This document shows positions 59,957 through 64,000 of a stretch of DNA of 64,000 bases, piece by piece (position 1 is the first letter of the stretch; each line of letters starts with the position of its first letter). The notes beneath the pieces are model-generated. The model was given only the letters and a program-made list of their open reading frames with translations, was not told the origin of the DNA and did not search any database. The stretch spans positions 22,761,212 through 22,825,211 of the forward strand of contig NC_052515.1 of NCBI RefSeq assembly GCF_014356525.2. The letters are read 5' to 3'. A program made the position numbers and the translations under genes. The DNA is from Nilaparvata lugens. Its lineage: Eukaryota; Arthropoda; Insecta; Hemiptera; Delphacidae.

Positions 59957-60221
59957 GTCCCGTGATAAGCACAGCTCTGTTAATGTTCAATTATTGTCAC
60001 CAGATTGTCTCACTCACTAATTTCCCCAAAATTATATTTCCGGGTCAGCTGAAAAAGGTTATTAGCGTATGCTGATAAATGGTTGGTGATCAATTTTTAT
60101 CGTTCTTTTTCACGACTTTGTTGAAAATTGAGAAGAGTTGACAAATGGAGTTTTAAATGCTAGTATTTGTATTGTAACTGTTGCATGTTTTCGATGGCGG
60201 AGGAAACTATGTATTAAAAAA

Positions 60222-60378
60222 GTTGCGGTTCAAGCAATGTCTGTTTCGGCCAACATAATATTCAAAATATTCTGATTGTAATATAAATTCGAGAAGGGAC
60301 AGGTTTGGGCATAAGCCTGTTTTGCCTTCTCGCATAAGTGTAATAATTTGTACATGACTGAATAAATAAATAAAATTG
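60222..60378 (+). repeat. LINE 3' end
   Basis: GCATAAGCCTGTTTTGCC near 60309 and CATGACTGAATAAATAAATA near 60355-60375 match, in style and partly in sequence, the minus-strand end at 50575-50700. There is no coding remnant. Confidence 0.45.
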
Positions 60379-60848
60379 TAATAACTGGATACTTTTCACG
60401 ACTTTCATTAGACGTTTTTAAATTTAATAGCATAGAGAAAATTCACAGATTTGTTACTCTATTCTTATTTCATGGTATATTCTTATCTCATCTGAAAATG
60501 AAGTATTAATTTATAAATAATTGTGAATGAGTTTTAAAACTTTGATTTGATCCTGTAATTAATTCGGAAAATAGTACTTCACTATTCCTTCATACCGTAA
60601 ATTAGACAATTCTCTGTTCATACTGTGCCCACGTCCACGTTGAATAAGCAATGAGTCAATAAGCAACCCTTTTTGATAAATAATAACATAATACTGCACC
60701 CTGTTTCGAACAATATTCCATATACAAGCCTGGACTAGTGGAAATTAAATTTCACAATTTTTCAAGTACATTGTATTCAGTTGCTTTAGAATAAATTATT
60801 GATGTTGTAAAGTCTATTCATGTTTTTAATTCAAATCTTCTATTACAG

Positions 60849-60891
60849 GTAAGGACTTACTTCATGAGAATTTTGGGTGTTTTGAACGTTT
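60849..60891 (+). other. Second recursive splice site with 43-nt RS-exon, or microexon
   Basis: AATTCAAATCTTCTATTACAG abuts GTAAGG at 60848/60849, again acceptor joined to donor. Forty-three nt later a strong donor GTGAGTAA begins at 60892. Joined after the 48833-48872 segment, the frame stays open (CKDLLHENFGCFER, plus two bases). It is the same layout as the 48833 site, 12.0 kb downstream, on the same strand. Confidence 0.55.
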
Positions 60892-61090
60892 GTGAGTAAA
60901 TTACCAACATTATCTGATTATGTTCGAAGTCACATATCTTTCACTTTCAAATTGTCATTGTCTGGATCTAGTCTAGAAACCAAAGCCCCCCCCCCCAAAA
61001 TTCTTGTATGTGTAGTACTGTATCAATGGCAGTTTTCAACTATTTTCCATGACTCTTGATTATGAAAAAACTTTTATTTAATTTCCTATA

Positions 61091-61492
61091 TAGTCCAGGC
61101 AATGAATGCTCAAAAAAGGGTATAGAGGGAAATGTTTGGAAGACAATTTTTGACCATTTTTTTAATGATAGAAAAAAGGTAAACATATCAAAATTCCCCC
61201 CTACCCCCTGTGCTAAGGGATGGGGGTGGTTTAAAGGTACCATTTTTTGGTTTCTCGCATAAAACACCAAAACTATGTATCTTAAGGACTTGACTGTCAT
61301 ATAACAAATTAAAGCTTACATAATTTCCTAGACTATTCATTGTACAACTATTTTTATATATTTTCTACTTTTCGAGATATCCGCTCTTGAAGTGGGTATC
61401 TCTAAGAACTGTGTAAGAACTGGTAAGAACTGTGGGGTCAAAAATTGTCTTCCAAACATTTCCCTCTTTAATCTTTCCTTGACTGGACTAAT
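61091..61492. mobile_element. MITE with about 60-bp imperfect inverted ends
   Basis: The left end TAGTCCAGGCAATGAA ... GAGGGAAATGTTTGGAAGAC, AATTTTTGACC, and the right end GGTCAAAAATTGTCTTCCAA ... CCTTGACTGGACTA are reverse complements. The length is about 400 bp and it is non-coding. Confidence 0.8.
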
Positions 61493-63373
61493 ATTCAAGT
61501 ATTCAATTACTCAATTGGAGAAATAAATATAAAAAGTTGAAAAATAGAATCTGAATGCTGTAAAACCTAATCAATCTATTTATTCCCACATAAGGTCACA
61601 AAACGTACCACAAAGTTCAGTTACAATACTAGGCTACAAAATAACAGTAGCTTTTTACATACTGCATTTGAGAAGTGGAGAGTTGATGTATTGATGGTGC
61701 ATGGGGAAGAAACAAAATCGAATCACCTTTTTTCATTGAGACACGTGCCAAATCAAATCCCAAGAGCCCACATAGCCGCTTTGATCATTCAATAAGTCGC
61801 AGACACCTGTGGCAAATTTTAGTTGTAAACAAATAGCATTCGACCAGAGGATTTGGTAACCACATGGCATGTAATTGTAAAAGAAAAAACAATTTAATAA
61901 ACCTAAAAATATTTATTATGTCAAATGAGCATGTACAAAATATGTAAAATAAATAAAAATATTGAGGAAGTGTGTATATTCTATCAGGTGCATGGATACA
62001 TTTGTAATTTTTGGATAAGTCAATCAAAATTCAGTAACTGACTGGCGGTAAAAGCGAGTCAATTCAAAAATAAACCTCATTATTTATATAAATGATAAGA
62101 ATTTGTAAGTTATCACTACTCAGTTCATGTACCAGAGGTAATTTGTGTGATTATAAAATATAACATGTAACATTTATGTAATAGCCTAGCAGATTGACAC
62201 GGACTATTTTGATTATGTAATGGCGTAGTAGTTGAATATCTAAATAATATGCAAATTTGGAATACAGAAGTATGACCATAGAGAATAGGGGTAGATGAGA
62301 GCCCACTTGCTTGCCAGAGGTCACCAGGAACAGCCACCAATTTTATAGAGCACAAGTCCCATTGTTAATAATTGTACATTTGAAAAGTTTAAGTTTAAAT
62401 TCAATAATTAATTTCATAAGACTCAGTGAGGCCGTATTAAGGCGTGAGTCATACAGATATTTTATTATTCCCTTGGAGAGGACGACTTCAGCCACCAGAA
62501 AACCTAAGACAACGGAAGAATTTAGATCGCCATCATCATCTTGTGAATTTTGATACATGAGTTATATAGTTAAAAGGAAATATATCTAGGGCACCCTCAG
62601 TGCTTCGAGTGAAACAAGATCTATAAAGCTAGCTTGTCGAAAGGTTATTTAAATATTGAAATTAATGTCAAACTTGCGCAAGTCTTGAAACGTAAAAAGG
62701 GATTTCTATTAATTAAGAACAATATATCAGATTTACATGTTTAAGTATGCACAGATAAAATACTTAAATTTGGATGTTATAATATATATGCTCACTCGAT
62801 CATTAATTTTATTAATAAATTATAAAGATATAAATGAAGCTCATGTTCACTGGATAAATTGATTTATCTAATTTCCACCTGAGGCGAACCTTAGCCCTGA
62901 GAAATACACATTAATATATTTGAGATTTATAATTATTAATTAGTTATTTATATTAATTTGGAAAGAAGGTATATGAGATTTTATTCGACAAGCAACGGCA
63001 AGTCAATAACTGAGCTGCATAATTTAAATGCATGTGATTGATGATTTAAGAAGCACATGGTAATTTTTCGTGCTAAAAGCAAAACCAAATAAGTGAGCTA
63101 TCTGTGATATTTTTTCGATATTGTCACGATATCCTTCTTTTTAAGGAACTAAAATTGATAAATAAATTTTAGGAAATCAAATTATAGAAAATAGAGATAT
63201 TTCTATAATGGGAAGCTGTTATAAACCAATACAAGACCTAGCTAATATAACTACTGCTATTATCTCACCTTATGTTTATAATGTTTCACTATGTAACTTT
63301 TCTTGTATGTCACTTATATATAATAATGAATTTATTGTGCAATCTTTTCCATATGGAATTGTTGTTGTGAGTT

Positions 63374-64000
63374 GTGAATCTGGCTATAGCATTAATGCTA
63401 AGCCATCCGACTCGGGAACTATTAAGAAACCATTAGCCACGCTCGGGTGGTGCGGGGAGTGGAAGGGTGCCCCGCTGTTCCAGATCCACTGATTACAGCA
63501 ATGGGACAAGCGCCGCTAATGAATTTTAGTGACGATTCTCGCTGCGGTGACAATGGTGATAAGCAGTTGGTGGAGGAGGAGGAGTGATGGTAAAAGAGTA
63601 AGAAAGAAGAATGGAGAAATATTAGAGGTAGATAAAGGAGGGTTGGAGAAGGAGAGAATTGAAAAGTAGTAAGAGAGAGAGAGAGAGAGAGAGAGAGTGT
63701 ACCAGTGAGGTAGTAGGAGAAAGAGTGATGGAAAAGTAGTGGGGAGAAAGAAGAAAGAATTGACAGTAAAGTAGTTTGATAAGATAATGAGGATATGGAG
63801 GAGATTCAGTGAAAAGTAGCCAAAAGAAGAACAAATAATGCGAAGTGATGGCGGATGATGAGGAGGAGCGGCGGGAAAGTAGATGGAGGAGGAGAAAAAA
63901 ATGGAAAAGTAGTAAAAGAAAGAGGGACAGAGTAGTAGTAGGAGAATGAAGAGGAGGAGGATGATTAGGAGGTGGTGAAATAAAGTGCAGTTGGGGTTTG
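63374..64000 (+). repeat. Third copy of the leader plus 1.6 kb repeat, cut by window end
   Basis: It starts GTGAATCTGGCTATAGC and follows copy 1 (56342 onward) through the leader and into the ATTCAGTGAAAAGTAGCC unit. A (GA)n run near 63676-63698 is expanded relative to copy 1. It lies 3.4 kb beyond the end of unit 2, so the family is dispersed as well as tandem. Confidence 0.9.

Larger units (their letters stand above)
48873..60848 (+). other. Giant intron, part 2 (12.0 kb)
   Basis: This interval between the two candidate ratchet points holds the MITE at 50910, a GC-richer block at 51170-51740, the degenerate array at 52320-52970, the CpG block at 53038, the inverted-end element at 53506-55005 and the 1.6 kb tandem repeat. 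The stretch 48.9-50.9 kb shows only an NRF1-type motif GGCGCATGCGCAG at 49609-49621. Confidence 0.5.
60892..64000 (+). other. Giant intron, part 3 (to window end)
   Basis: It contains the MITE at 61091-61492 and the next copy of the 1.6 kb repeat from 63374. Between 61.5 and 63.37 kb it is AT-rich. A frame at 62311-62553 with a polar end (TTEEFRSPSSSCEF) is not supported by clear splice sites. Confidence 0.45.

Noticed and set aside
62311..62553. 80-codon frame with a polar C-terminus as an exon of the long gene
   Set aside because: No convincing acceptor precedes it and an opposite-strand frame overlaps it; kept only as a remark in the intron entry.

Overview
The window is AT-rich, intron-rich and full of repeats. 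It is animal nuclear DNA, most likely insect. Several repeat families, such as the 1 kb element with TG-microsatellite core and ACTTTCCTTGCC ends and the CTATAGTGAG...CTGTCAGCATT short elements, look to me like repeats of delphacid planthoppers (Nilaparvata-like Hemiptera). That assignment is from memory and inference; the protein evidence alone only says arthropod-like. No bacterial features, CRISPR array, rRNA gene or intact tRNA gene were seen.

Region 1 (1 to about 16.8 kb) is the 3' half of one plus-strand gene, a Goliath/RNF130/RNF150-type transmembrane RING-H2 E3 ubiquitin ligase. Five coding exons (1208-1279, 6948-7030, 10417-10513, 12329-12554, 16412-16566) join in phase into 210 codons plus a stop; the upstream PA-domain and membrane exons lie left of the window. 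Its introns hold a large near-perfect palindrome (1-709), several MITEs, a decayed mariner-like transposon, LINE remnants and a TG-rich DNA transposon. The acceptor of the fourth exon sits in a 53-bp tandem repeat that has multiplied the 3' splice site four times.

Region 2 (about 16.8 to 22.1 kb) is the goliath 3' UTR and intergenic AT-rich DNA with few recognisable repeats.

Region 3 (22.1 to 64 kb) begins with a promoter and 5' UTR on the plus strand (NRF1-like motif, upstream ORFs) and a 10-codon first coding exon (22625-22654). No ordinary large exon follows. The remaining 41 kb behaves as one giant intron. It contains two sites, at 48832/48833 and 60848/60849, where a strong 3' splice site is joined directly to a strong 5' splice site, the signature of recursive (ratchet) splicing. 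Each is followed 40 or 43 nt later by another strong donor, and the two short segments stay open in frame with the first exon. They are either recursive-splice decoy exons or real microexons. The rest of the intron is transposon debris: a CR1-like LINE pseudogene (37.1-38.9 kb, minus), SINEs, MITEs, minisatellites, a 246-bp exact tandem duplication, a 1.5 kb element with 60-bp inverted ends, and a 1.6 kb tandem repeat of a purine-rich sequence fused to a LINE 3' end (56.3-60.0 kb), whose next copy starts at 63.37 kb and runs off the window.

Most open frames over 60 codons here are chance, microsatellite or transposon frames and were not called as genes.
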